From the NCBI GenBank assembly GCA_003254925.1, contig QANZ01056481.1, positions 31,023-95,022 of the forward strand: 64,000 nt of DNA. Direction: 5' to 3'. Every line of letters starts with the position of its first letter. Within the stretch, counting starts at the first letter, position 1. The notes under the pieces are model-generated. The model saw nothing but the letters and a program-made list of their open reading frames with translations. It had not been told where the DNA came from and did no database searches. Both the position numbers and the translations under genes were made by a program. This DNA comes from Chamaecrista fasciculata. Its lineage: Eukaryota; Streptophyta; Magnoliopsida; Fabales; Fabaceae. Shown one piece after another: positions 48,484 to 60,544 of the stretch.

Positions 48484-49257
48484 AAGTTCATTCAAAGGTT
48501 AACTTAAGGGTCTGAAGATCTACTCTTTTTACACCTCATGTAACCTAAGAATTTCTCTTAAAAGGGAAAATAAAAAGGAAAAAACCCACCAAGGTCCTTG
48601 ATTCTTACATATCTAATCTGATCCAATGATTTTTTAGGACCATTGTTACTACTGTCCAATGCTATCAAGAACTGAGACTTTTCACTTGGATATTATGGTG
48701 CATTGAGATTTTTGTGTTGTTCACAACTTTATCTAAGATTCTAAGGTACAGTAGTTCTAGTTCAAACTAACGACATAAAGATGTCATGTTTTACAACCTC
48801 AAACTCCAGTAAGAATTCACATAAACTATTAATTTCATTAAATTTCTATGAAAAGTTACCTAGTATAATGCTTATACAAGATTCAATGTATTAAATGAGG
48901 CAGGTCTTCAATATCAACATGCTAAAGTAAGATGATATAGGAATGATCAGAATGCTCTACCAAACGCACAGTTAGTGCAAGGATGAACCAAACACAAAAT
49001 TGTATTGTTTCTGGGAATATTACAAAATAATTTTAGAATTATTTTAACTCATCCAAACAAAAGTTTTTATATTTCTGTAGATCTTATTGTTATTAGTTAG
49101 GGTGTCATCATGTAAAGTTCTTTTAATGTTCTGCTTCATATTTTTAAAATCATATGATTTGTTTAAAATGTTGTGAGAATTATAAATTAGTACATTTAAT
49201 TTGTAATTTAGGAAAAGCAATTATAAAATATATTTCGGCTAAAAAAGATTATAAAAA

Positions 49258-49560
49258 ATAGGATAAATTACAAATTAGGTACCTGTGGTTAGACCAAATC
49301 TAATATAATTGCCACGTGGTTTAAAAAATCTCACTTTGTGTATTTGAGCCATGCGTCGTTAGCAATTAGAGTACATGTGGTTTTGTTCCGTCAATTTTAA
49401 CGGAAAATGCTGACGTGACGCTCACGTGACTCGGTGAAAAATTAAATTTTGGTCCACGAACTATGGGATAAGTTTCATTTTGGTTCTAAAACTATTTGTT
49501 ATTTCATTTTGGTCTTCAAATTTTCATATTTGTTTCATTTTTTTTCCCAAAAATGTTATT
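49258..49560. mobile_element. One-ended copy of the 43995 TIR family
   Basis: It shares GTGGTTTTGTTCCGTCAATT, GTCGTTAGCAATTAGAGTAC-like and GGAAAATGCTGACGT motifs with the left arm of the element at 43995-45215. The inverted right end is missing, so the copy is deleted or rearranged. It lies about 500 bases upstream of the S-acyltransferase start codon. Confidence 0.55.
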
Positions 49561-50050
49561 AGATTTGTGAATTCACCCCCAAGAAAAATGATAATTCGTT
49601 TTCATAATGACGGTATAGAAAGTTAGAGAGAGAAAGGGCAGAAGGCACAGCAGTTAGCGTTAGCGTAGGCACCATATGCGGTATAAAATGATCGTCATTT
49701 CCAATGAGAATGGCTGAATGGGCCATCTCATTTTTTTATACGCTGTAAAGCACAGACACGTACAGTGACAGTAGTAGTAGTAATAATAGTCAAAACTACA
49801 CTTTCTTCGCTTACCAAAACCAACCTGCCATTTCCACATTTCACTTCACCAACAACTCAATCAAATCAAACCACGACGGTCTCTTCAGCTCGCCGCCATC
49901 GACGGACATGGATTTTGGGCCTTTGTGAGCCTTCGAGCTCTCGCCTTTCTTCTCTACCTTTTTAGTTTCCTTGGTGTTGATTTCTGGGATTTCTATGCTA
50001 TTTGAGGGTTTTGAGCTGAAAGCGATTGGGAAATCTTCTTCCGCTACGAA

Positions 50051-53000
50051 ATGCACGTGCTGCCTCCGCCTCAGGGGTCGGATCCGGGTTCCGGATCCGG
50101 TGATTTGAGGGTTTACCAAACGTGGAAAGGCAGTAATGTGAGTTCTGCCTTTGGATTTTCTGTCATACATATTAAATGAGCTAGTCTTACTTATCTGTTG
50201 GAACTTATTTAATCCATTGCATTTCCCTTTTTCCCTCTGAATCTAGCTCATTTAATTATTTACACTTTTGTTTTAGTAAATTCTTCTGTCCTTTCCGTCT
50301 TATGTGTAAATATCATGGGTCTTTCCTGCTCCATTGATTATAGTTCTTTCTTCTCCCAAGTTAATTTTATTTGTGGATGTTACCTCAAGGAATGGTGTCC
50401 AGGCGGTGTGAGAGAAATAGTTAAATAGAGGGTGAATCTCTTCACAGAGGAATTCTGGGGATTGTTAAATTTATGAGAATGCAATTGTTTGAGAGTACTC
50501 TACTGTGTACAGTTGAACAATCGGAACATTATCTTTTTTCTTTTGGTGTTTTAATCTGAAAAACTCGATGGTCTTCCTGATTCGGGCAAGTTGATGTTCA
50601 TTCAACTAGCAGAAATTACTCCGTTTTCCCGCAACCCCCTTTGGAAATATCTGATGAAAGTATATATGATTTCCCATCGTGTTGCACATTTCCTCAAGTT
50701 ATTCCTTCCCCGCAAATGATTTAGTAATTGAGCTAAAGTTAAGAAGTTTGTATCACGTTTCTGGGGCCCAAAATTGCTGGTAACTCACATCAGTTAAATT
50801 CTTTCAACAAAACAAACTTGAATTCATAATTTTATTCACTCAGCAAGAACAAACTTAAATGTGCAATTTTATGTGTTATCACTGTAGAGAAGGTAATCTT
50901 TGATGCAATAAATGAAATATGGCAAGCTTAGAAATAAATGGACTGCTGAATTACTTGCAAATTAGAGAGTGATTGCTTTTGTTCATTTACACTTCAGATA
51001 ACATCTTGCATTTGACATATGCTTATTGCTGAATTCATTTATCATCAGCATCAATTTCATTAAATGAATTTCTTTGCTTTGTGTGGCTGAGCTACATTTT
51101 CCTGTTTATGTTACATGCCATTCATGATTAATATGAATGTCACTTAATTTTGCTGCATTGGTATATGAAATATGTTCCGGTATCTGGTTATTTTGCATCT
51201 ATGGAGGTTCATATTCATATTTTCTTGCAGAAATTTTTGCTCAATGGGAGGTTCATATTTGGACCAGATGTTAGATCGCTGGTGCTGACAATTTTCCTTA
51301 TTGTGGCTCCTGTTGTAATTTTCTGTATCTTTGTTGCCAGAAAACTGATGGATGATTCATCTTACTGGGGGATAAAAGTAATGGTTGTTGTTGTTCTATT
51401 CACAATTTATGTGAGTCTTTCTTCCTTTCTCTCTCCCCCACATACAATACTGAGAATTTTATTTCTTTCCCTCGCAGTGGGAAAGTTTCAGCATGTAAAG
51501 CAAATACTCTGGTATGGGCGCATACATGCTTACACATCGAAGTTTGTAAAATGTAGAATATGACATGCATATTTTTGGGGACGGTTGGCATTTTTCCTTT
51601 TTATATTTTTAGTATCTTACACTATTAGTTTCTAAATGAAATCAATTCAAACTATTCATGTACAAGAAATAAGGAAAAAAAAGCAGTTAGGATGGAACAA
51701 TAGTTATCTCATCAATATGAGTTCTCTAGTGTTTTGTGCTAGATAGTCCATTATCTTCTATAAGGAACTACAAAAGAGAAAATAGGTCTCTGAGTTGATG
51801 CCTAAACACATTTCTGCAACTACTCCATTCATTATCTTATCAACAACCCTTTGATGGCAACTAACAACAGCATTGCCACGGTCCTTAGACAAAAAATTTA
51901 CTTCAAGCATTGGAGAGAACTTTATAATATCTTCTCTTTACTGCTTTTAGAAAACATGACCTTGTGAGTAGTCATAGCAGTTAACTATTTTTGGATGCAG
52001 TGCATGGTCATGTTTTTGAGTTGAAGTTGTTGGTCCTTAACATAGTATTAGAGCTTTTACGACCAAGTGGTCTAAACCCCATTCTATTTGTTCAAATTTA
52101 AGTTTTGGCACGAGTTATGTTGGGCTTATTGATAGATAGTTGCTCCCTTAACTGAGTTGCTAATAAAAGTTGCTTTGAAGTGGAGTGCGGAAGCACAAAA
52201 GGCATTTGACGCTCTTAAGATTGCTATGACTTTATCAGTGTTAGCCATGCTGGATTTTTTTCTCAGCCCTCTGAAATTGAAATCAATGCATCAGGGACTG
52301 GCATTGGTGATGTACTAAAGCAAATTGGGAGGCCAAATGCATACTACAACCAAGTTCTCACTCCATGAGCTTGACCAAATACATTTTGTGAAGGGTGCTG
52401 ACGGCAATAGTTTTGGCAGTACAAAGTGGAATAACTATCTCATGGGACATCGGGTCATCATCAATTCAGACCAAAAACCCTTAATGTACCTTCTAGTGGG
52501 GCGGTGATTGATTGAGATCAGCAAGAGTGTGTTTCCAAACTCATAGGGTATCAATTTGAAATAAGTACAAACCTAGGAGGCGTGGAGTGAAAAGCAAGGT
52601 TTTGGTGAGGTTTAAGTGGAGAGAACCTAGACTCTTGAAAGCTAGACATATTTCTATGTCTTTCCGCAGATTCAAAGTAATGGATGTTCCCATTAGACAC
52701 ATATAGCAGATTTATGATATATTTTTTTATATTTATTTTATTTACCGTTAGGCAATTCATTGCAGATTTAATCACACTTTTACCCAAGCAGTCTTTGATG
52801 TCTTCCTTGGCAACATTTTTCTAGAGAAAAACCTGACTTAGTAATGATCATAACACTCCCAACTGGGTCTTATATGTATACACCACACACACATATCAAT
52901 TTTTCCCATAGCCATTGACTTTTCTTGTGATGTCTATTTATGTTATGGCATTTTATGATCAAAGTTGTAGGACCACTAATCCCCCAATCTTTTGGATGGC

Positions 53001-55850
53001 ATTGGTTATGACTGGTGCAATGCATTTACAAATATGTTCTTCCCAACCTTGTGCTGATTCTGTAATCTTTTCAGGTCTTAGTTCTTCTCTTGTCAACATC
53101 CGGCAGAGACCCTGGTATAATTCCGCGCAATGCACATCCCCCAGAACCAGAAGGTTTTGATGGTAGCTTAGATGTGGGGGCTGGTCAAACTCCTCAATTA
53201 CGGTTGCCTCGCTTGAAGGAGGTCGAGGTTAATGGTTGTGTTTTTAAGGTCAAGTATTGTGATACTTGCATGCTCTACAGGCCTCCTCGGTGCTCACACT
53301 GCTCAATCTGTAATAACTGTGTAGAGCGGTTTGATCATCACTGCCCCTGGGTTGGGCAGTGTATTGGGCTGGTAAGTTGGATCTTTCTTTTATTTTTCTT
53401 GCAGGATTTTCTTTTTATAACTGTCAGTCTGGTTTGCAGTGCGGTGTATGTTAGTAACAAGCATCAAAATATAGGTTGATTAGTTCCTGTTGTGATGGTC
53501 ATGTGAGGTATTTGGTAAAAGAGATTTCATATGGTTGAATTTGAAAATATTGAAATTGTTCAGATTCTTGTATAGGTGTTTTACTGAGAATGCAAGCATG
53601 CAGTGGAATGTATCAAACACGAACACATTTAATTCAAAATAAAATTTATGCTTCTCCTCTTGTCAACTGAAAAATTGTTTATATGTTATTAGTACCTTCA
53701 AGTTTATTATAGTCAGTAATTGTCTAATGTATACTAAGGTTTACTTCTGAAACACTCTTAATTCATAAATGGAGACTTGAAATGTTCTTTAATTATTCAA
53801 AATAACAGAGACTTAGTGGCTTTATTCTCAATTTAGGAGATTGTTAGAACCTGCTGCAAATATTACTGATAATAATGGCAAATACAGAAAATAGAGTCTC
53901 AAATGCTTGTAAAACACCAAAATAGAACAGCAACAATAACAAATAAACCCTCACTCCTTGGCTTTCGAGAGGCCAAGTCTCTGCCAAAATGTCCTTACCA
54001 ATTCCCTAATGAAAAAGTGCTCCTAAACCTACTAATATACCAACACAGCAGCAAACCACACACTCCCACATTCTGCCACAAACCGTGATGCTTGTTCCCC
54101 ACTTCCCTGCAATCCTTTGTTTCTCGCAGCAACTATCTCTTGCCATATGGGCCTTTGTACATCCCCTAGCCCAACCATTCCTAGTCCCTCTACTCTTTTC
54201 TTTCCCATTCTTTCATTAGTCTTACATATTGAGGGTCCATCAGAGATATTTCTAAGAATCCTTCGTCTACTTCTAAAAATATCTTTTTCTGCTAGTGCTA
54301 TGTAATGGGTACTTTTTCTTAAGTCTCATTTTCATATCTCTTAGGTTGCAGATTTAGTGTTATAATTCTCAGATTCATTTTACGTCCATGAAAAATTTCT
54401 CAAGACTAGTTTTTGGTGGATCTGTAAAAAATGATATATAATTCTTCCATCTGTTTGGTGCTCAGTATGGCTGTGAATGGAGTTTTATACCTGCTCATAT
54501 GCTGTGTCTGGTTGTGTATTAACTTTTCAAAATGACTTTGTTTTACAAATATATATATATATATATATATAATTGTGGGCTATAGGGTTGTGCTGAATTT
54601 ATCATGTCTAGATCTTAAAACCTCCAAGTTGAACCAATTATATCAGTTTCTGAAGGTCTTGAGACCCCATCCTTCCTAACTGATGACTTCTATTCAACTT
54701 CATTGACATAGCTAAAGTTTCAGTTGGATTCTTTGGGTTTGGAAGTCAACCAAACCATATGCACAACCTAGTGCAGTAGTCTTCAATTCCTAGGTTCTTC
54801 AGATTTCCATTTCCCTTAGTAACGGGGATTTATTTATAGTTTTCCTATTGTCATCTAGTATTTGGGCATTGCTTATTCCTGAGTCATCTTCCTGGCTTGA
54901 TGAATTATTGAATTCTATTTTATGTCATTCTTGAATATCTGCGTTACATAGCTGAATACTTGTAATTTGTAAAATTGTTATGCAGCGTAATTATCGCTTC
55001 TTCTTCGCGTTTGTCTTCTCGACTACACTACTTTGTACATATGTTTTCGCTTTTTGCTGGGTCTACATTAGAAGAATTATGGAATCGGAGGAGACAACAA
55101 TTTGGAAGGCAATGATCAAAACACCAGCCTCCATAGTGTTAATAATTTACACTTTCATAGCAATGTGGTTCGTTGGTGGTCTTACTGCTTTCCATTTATA
55201 TCTGATAAGTACAAATCAGGTATTACTGTCCTCTTGAATCTTCTCCCAATTGTGAATAAATAAGGTAGCTTTTAAAACAAATTTTTGACTTTGCCATATG
55301 TCCAATTTTCATGCAGACTACATACGAGAACTTCAGATACCGATATGATCGACGAGTCAATCCTTATTACAGAGGAGTCTTCAATAATTTCAAAGAAATA
55401 TTCTTCTCCACCATTCCCCCATCAAAGAACAATTTCAGAGCAAAGGTCCCTATTGAACCTGTGTTGCCTGTTCGATCAGTTGGTGGAGGCTTCATGAGCC
55501 CAAGTATGGGAAAAGCTGTGGAGGACATAGAAATGGGCCGGAAAACTGTCTGGGGTGACATGTCAGCCGGCTTAGATCAGTCTGAAGGTCTAGCAAACAA
55601 TGATCGTGTGACTATAAAGGATGGTGAATTGGGTGAGTTGTCTCCTGAAACAAGGACCACAGTAGATGAGATGAGTAATCGTGGTGGAATACATCCCAGG
55701 CGATCGAGCTGGGGAAGAAAAAGTGGGAGCTGGGAAATGTCGCCGGAAGTTCTTGCTTTAGCAGCAAGGGTGGGGGAGCCAAACCGTGTGGCCGGAGGTG
55801 GCAGCAGCAGTACTGGTTTGAGTTTGACGACCCAGAACCGACAGTCTTAG
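50051..55850 (+). CDS. DHHC-type protein S-acyltransferase (PAT)
   Basis: Five exons, 50051-50137, 51231-51410, 53075-53371, 54986-55219 and 55317-55850, all joined in phase 0 by GT-AG introns, give 443 residues. The enzyme attaches palmitate to cysteines of target proteins at Golgi, plasma or vacuolar membranes. Four hydrophobic segments fit the family topology: two in residues about 45-95 and two in about 190-262. The cytosolic cysteine-rich domain (about 150-185) reads [19 protein letters not shown], then [13 protein letters not shown], with the catalytic DHHC at 176-179. DPG (101-103) and TTYE (267-270) are the other family motifs. The C-tail is disordered with an [17 protein letters not shown] block seen in plant PATs. 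It looks closest to Arabidopsis PAT05-08, judged from memory. The start codon opens a short first exon ending WKGSN, a conserved junction. Intron 2 (1,664 bases) carries a dead retrotransposon piece. Confidence 0.94.
52172..52507 (+). pseudogene. Degenerate Ty3/Gypsy RNase H fragment inside PAT intron 2
   Basis: The order of blocks matches retroelement RT-RNase [40 protein letters not shown] after a one-base frameshift, then [20 protein letters not shown]. In active elements the first RNase H acid sits in a TDAS motif; here it is NAS, so the catalytic Asp is lost, besides frameshifts and stops. Upstream, near 52040, a primer-binding-like 'TAGTATTAGAGC' is present, so 51.85-52.8 kb may be all retroelement. 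It is in the same sense as the host gene. Confidence 0.75.
54549..54572. repeat. (TA)n microsatellite in PAT intron 3
   Basis: Uninterrupted alternating TA of about 24 bases. Confidence 0.9.
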
Positions 55851-56827
55851 CGAGTCTGTTAAGAATAGCCTGGCCTATATATGGTCACAAAGAGGATTCT
55901 GATGATCACAAAACTATATAGTGTGTGCAATCTGGCTGTCAAGTGTTGTTGTACCCGTTTTGGTATTAGGAAGGGAGTGTTTGGCGTCAAGAGAATGAGC
56001 TTTTTTTTTCACTCTTCCATGATGTGTTGCACATACCAATGGCAATGAGTTATTATTAGCATTTGCATATGTGAAAACATAGCCAGTGCTCTTTCTTTCT
56101 TTCTTGTTGCATGCCAAACAGAAGTAATATTCTTGTGAACTTGGTGGTTCTTGTGTATAAAAGCTTTACTATAGCGTTGCCTTAAAATGGTAGAACGTAA
56201 TCTGAATCTCTACTTGGTGGTTCTTGTGCATGCCAATTTAAAATGGTAGAACGTAATCTGAAACTCGAGCTTGAAGACACATTTACTTTAACAAAACAAA
56301 AAGTCTTACAGAATAAGTTAATATTAATTTTATGAAATAAAAATAAATTATGAACATTGTAAAACTAAAACTCACTAAAACATGATTATATCATTATATT
56401 TTATATTTTTTTATTTCTCAATATATAATAATTTCAAAATATGAACAATTAAAAAGTCTTACCTATAATGCAATAACATATATATTTACGAACTTAATTA
56501 AATAATGGTCAGTTTTTAATAATTATCCTAATTTTAAATCGGGAAGTGACATTTTAATTATTAAATGTCAAATCAGGATTGGTAATTGCAGAGTAATGAG
56601 GAAGCTTAGGAGTAATTCCCATTACCTTTTGGTCAAAAGAAAAAGAAAAATTCCCATCACGCAGATGAGAAGGAGTAATTCCCATCTCTCTCTATTCGTG
56701 TTCTTTCTGTATAGACCTTCATCTTTCCTTTCCTTCTAAATGCTTCTGTGTTGCATAGTTAGAGAAGGATTCATCGGGGCGTTTTCAGCGTTAGCTCACT
56801 CGCAGATGAGAAGAAGAGGCATAACGA
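55851..56827. other. PAT 3' region and spacer before the U6 cluster
   Basis: Holds the 3' untranslated region of the S-acyltransferase gene, with a short direct duplication (TAAAATGGTAGAACGTAATCTGAA near 56183 and 56230), then AT-rich spacer. Homology to the repeated U6 units begins at about 56560 (TAAATGTCAAATCAG). Confidence 0.55.
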
Positions 56828-56872
56828 GTCCCACATCGGCTAATTTTAACATGAGTTTGCGTTTATATATAA
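56828..56872 (+). promoter_or_regulatory. Pol III snRNA promoter of U6 copy 1 (USE and TATA)
   Basis: USE GTCCCACATCG at 56828-56838 and TATA (TTTATATATAA) at 56862-56872 are separated by 23 bases, the short spacing that directs RNA polymerase III in plants; Pol II snRNA genes have about ten bases more. The U6 start lies 30 bases after the TATA start. Confidence 0.92.
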
Positions 56873-56891
56873 CCGCTTCCATCACCGGTTT

Positions 56892-56911
56892 GTCCCTTCG
56901 GGGACATCCGA

Positions 56912-56943
<32 letters not shown>

Positions 56944-56993
56944 GGCCCCTGCGCAAGGATGACACGCACAAATCGAGAAATGGTCCAAATTTT
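56892..56993 (+). ncRNA. U6: U6 spliceosomal snRNA gene, copy 1
   Basis: A complete 102-nt plant U6. It begins GTCCCTTCGGGGACATCCG (the 5' stem-loop), contains the ATACAGAGA box that pairs with the 5' splice site and the catalytic AGC triad region, and ends GGTCCAAAT followed by a T run that terminates Pol III. With its USE/TATA promoter it should be functional. U6 is the catalytic RNA of the spliceosome. Confidence 0.97.
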
Positions 56994-58576
56994 TTTCCCT
57001 TTTCTCACTTAACTCCCTTTCTCTGTGATTCTGGATCAGTGAGTGAGTTCTTCATACTTTCTGCAATATGCTTATCTGCTCTCTATTTTCTGATTCTGGG
57101 CTGTCATCACCGTTAAAATTATAGGCAATTCCTCCTCCTCCTCCTCAGTGTAATGATTAATACTCTCTATATCATGATCATCCCAAATTTTTCATGGATA
57201 CACTATATCTCTCTCTTCACTCATGCATTTTCTTGGTGTTGTATTGTATTATTGAAATGTTATTTGTTGTTCATCTGGGTAGTTTCATATATTTTCAATC
57301 AAATTTGCATCAGTAATCAAACACAAGCTGGACTCAATTTTATTATATCAATTCCAACTTAATTTGAGCTTGTTATTACAAACTTATAATATGTTGCGGC
57401 AATTTTATGTTCTGCAGAAAAGGGTAGCTACCCTGTTTTGTAATTTTTCCTCTTTTGCAATTTTCAACAATGGATATCCTATTTTGCAATTTTAAAAAAT
57501 GGGGAGTTCAGAGAGCCAGATTTCTTAATAAACTTGAAAGTTTTGTGGCTTAATATACCGTGTTTTGTGGCTGATTAGCAATAGTGTTTTGTGGCTTAAT
57601 ATACCGTGTGCCACATTAACGTGACTTGACTCGTAGCTTGAGTTTTCACATCATTGATTCTGATTTCTGACACACAGAAAATTGGGAAGACTCAAGACTT
57701 TTCGATAAATTAAATGTCAAATCGATTTTTTTAAAAAATTGAATTTGGATGTGTAAATTTTGAAAAAGAAAAAAAAATAGGTTTTATTTCATAATAGTTT
57801 TTTTGTGTTTCACTGTTTCGTATTTTTAATGCGGTTTTTTGTTAAAAAAATATACTTGAGAATTTAAAAATGTGTTAGAATTGTCAGAACTCGATTTTTA
57901 CTGATTAATTAATATCTGGTTTAATTTTTGTAAAATAAGAAAAGGATAGAAAAGAGAACAAAAAACGAGAGACAAGATGATAAAACATGAACTGAATTAG
58001 CGACGTAAATAAATTTATCCCAGATGATAAACATAAGCTTGAGCAATTCATATTTCAATTAAAAAAAAAAGTCTCCGTCAAGTAAAAATAATAAAAATGA
58101 CCTCACAAATCCACCAAACAAGTTTTTTAAAATTTTATTCTCAAATTCTATCTTACAAATATGTTTTAGTTTTTAATATAAAATTTGGCATTAAGAAACT
58201 CCGAAACACAAGTATTGTTTTAAAAAAAGTTTACAGATCAATTTTTGTAAAAAGTAATTTTACAAATAAATTGTATTATTATTAAATGTCTAATCAGAAG
58301 TACTTGTTTGTGCAGAGTATTAGTAATGATAAAGGCTGAGTTACGAGGCAGCCTATGGAGAGGTTCCTAGTTCCTACTTCCTATTTTGTAAATTATCAAA
58401 TAAATAAATTTTGTTTACATATTTCTTTCTCCATTCGTCTTCTTTGAGTTCTTTCCTTTCAAGTTTCAACTTTCAACCATTAAAAATGCTTCTCGCGCAG
58501 GATTCATTGTGGGGTTTTCACTTTTCTGAGCTAGCTTACAGATATGAAGAAGAGGCGTAAGCGTAACGACTAACAA
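56994..58576. other. Spacer between U6 copies 1 and 2
   Basis: The first 350 bases downstream of copy 1 share homology with the same position after copy 2 (GATTCTGGATCAGTGAGTGA; later TATTGAAATGTTATTTGTTG). The rest is AT-rich without a gene. Unit 2 begins by about 58100-58300. Confidence 0.55.
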
Positions 58577-58621
58577 GTCCCACATCGCCTGCGTTTAACA
58601 TTTCTTCGTGCTTATATATAA
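58577..58621 (+). promoter_or_regulatory. Pol III snRNA promoter of U6 copy 2
   Basis: USE GTCCCACATCG at 58577-58587, then 24 bases, then TATA (TTATATATAA) at 58612-58621; transcription start 30 bases further on. Same architecture as copy 1. Confidence 0.92.
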
Positions 58622-58641
58622 TCGCTTCGCACTAGTTGAAC

Positions 58642-58661
58642 GTCCCTTCGGGGACATCCGA

Positions 58662-58693
<32 letters not shown>

Positions 58694-58743
58694 GGCCCCT
58701 GCGCAAGGATGACACGCACAAATCGAGAAATGGTCCAAATTTT
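58642..58743 (+). ncRNA. U6: U6 spliceosomal snRNA gene, copy 2
   Basis: Same sequence as copy 1 over the full 102 nt by my reading, including the ACAGAGA box, and ends in a run of eight Ts. The flanking DNA differs clearly from copy 1, so selection or gene conversion has kept the RNA part identical. Confidence 0.97.
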
Positions 58744-59444
58744 TTTTCTCTTTTCCCTTTTGCCCCTTCTCTGTGATTCTGGATCAGTGAGTGAGTTCCT
58801 CATACTTTCTGCAGTTCGTTTCTCTGGTTCTATCTGTATTTCTGGGTTTAAATTTATTTGCTTCACTTTTTTTTTCTCTGCTTCTCTATGTACTCATGAA
58901 TCATGATGTACTTTCAATGGAAAACGACGTTCATGTATCCCATAGAATATAGCATCTTCTGGTCTCTGTATTGTATTACTGAAATGTTATTTGTTGTTCA
59001 CATGGCTAATGAGTAATTGATATATTCTCAATCAATTTTTACATCAGTAATTAAACACAAGCAAGAATACTGTCATTTTTTAAGCTGATATCCAACTATA
59101 ATCTGCATTTCTTTTAAGCTAAAAAGTAAGAAGAGACTTGGGAGTTCAACAAAGAGCCAGTAAATTTAAGTAATGGTGCCATTCACTTCCTTTCTTTGCA
59201 ATCTATTGTCAATTTAAGTTTGAAGCTAAAAGTGATGCTACGATCATATTTTGGCTCAAAGAAAGTAAATTAATCTTAAATAGAGTTAATTTTCAAGTTA
59301 AAAAAGTATGTAAATTGAAGTTTGTTACAAAAAGTAGTGATACAAATATAGGTTCAATTTGAATTGCACTCTTAAAATTTTTTTTATCAATTATAATTCT
59401 AAAGTTTTATATTTAAATTAATTGTACCTTTAATATTTATATTT

Positions 59445-59490
59445 GAGTTAATTTTACTTCTTAGCCAAAAAAAAGAGTTAATTGTACTTC
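59445..59490 (+). mobile_element. Micro-retroposon: TTAGCC-A(n) between 16-bp repeats
   Basis: GAGTTAATTTTACTTC (59445-59460) and GAGTTAATTGTACTTC (59475-59490) differ at one base; the insert is TTAGCC plus eight As. Confidence 0.65.
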
Positions 59491-60366
59491 AAAATGGGGA
59501 TATAATTAACATGAGAGTATAATTAACTCTAAATAATTTGATACTACAATTAAAATTGATCTCTTTAGAGAATTTGTCTTATTACAATGTTTATAACTTA
59601 GCCAACTTCTCAAATTGGTCTTTTATGTATGGATTAGATTTTAAATTAGTCAATTATCATTTGTTTCATATTTGTCCTACATATCTTCATCATGTTTCAA
59701 ACTGATTAAAAAAAATATTTAATATGGTTATATATCTCTTATTAGGAGTTATGAGTTTCTTTTAACGAGTACTTCAAGACCATCAACAAATAAAGTCAAA
59801 TCGAGTCCTAAAAGTGAGTAATTCATTTCATAGTCAATTAAGTGAAACTGATGATATTTCTTTCGTTTGAAATATGAATGCGACGAATTTAAAACTATAC
59901 GCTAACTTTTGAAAAGTTCTTTCTCTGTTCAGCTAAAATCACTAGCAAGTGAGATGAATCACGTCTCGAGAGTATTTTTGGAACCAACTTAAAACATCAT
60001 AAAAAATCTAAAACAAAATGAAAGATAAGGGACCAATTTGAAACCTATCTCATAAATAAATGACAATTTGAGACTTTGGCCTTCTAACTTTTTGCCCATT
60101 GCCATTTTGTATTTTTGTTAATGGATCCCATACCTTATCCTTTATAAAGGTCTCCTCCTGAAGAGAATAAAGTAAACCCCCCCTTTCCCCTCGCGGGAAT
60201 ACTCTTTATAGTAAATTAATAAAGTTTATAAATTGAGAAATTTAGAAACATTATTATAATTAATCCGATTAATCTATTTAAATAAAACTAAATTTACAAA
60301 AATATTACAAAATGTAGTTGCTAAGTTAAAAGAACAAATTGATAATCAATTTCTTTTAACCAAATC

Positions 60367-60409
60367 ATAGTTAATACTCTGGCCAAAAAAAAATATATAT
60401 AGTTAATAC
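60367..60409 (+). mobile_element. Micro-retroposon with empty site in the paralogous unit
   Basis: ATAGTTAATAC is repeated exactly at 60367-60377 and 60399-60409 around TCTGGCC plus an A run and TATAT. The homologous position of the next unit (about 63708-63718) has a single ATAGTTAATAC followed directly by ATTCAATTGAT, that is, the unoccupied site. Confidence 0.75.
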
Positions 60410-60544
60410 ATTCAATTGATTATAACCATAGTTAATACATTTAATAATAATAGTTTAGTTTTTATTAGGTTATAAAAATTGGCATTAAGAAACTCCAAAA
60501 CACAATAATTTTTTTTTAAAAAAATTTAGTTTAATTTTTGTAAA

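Larger units (their letters stand above)
42767..50050. other. Intergenic, rich in inverted repeats and TE debris
   Basis: About 7.3 kb without a complete gene. It contains the TIR elements at 43471-43894 and 43995-45215, the micro-insertion at 43314-43364, a minisatellite-like tract (about 45780-46230), a strong inverted repeat (46277-47093), an assembly-join duplication around the N at 47321, an exon-like relic at 48314-48483 and a one-ended TIR copy at 49258-49560. The S-acyltransferase promoter is in the last few hundred bases. Confidence 0.55.

Noticed and set aside
51150..51563. ORF starting at 51150 as the true N-terminus of the S-acyltransferase
   Set aside because: The part before 51231 is intron; the conserved WKGSN first exon at 50051 splices in frame.
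54549..54572. (TA)n tract as a regulatory element
   Set aside because: Plain microsatellite in an intron.
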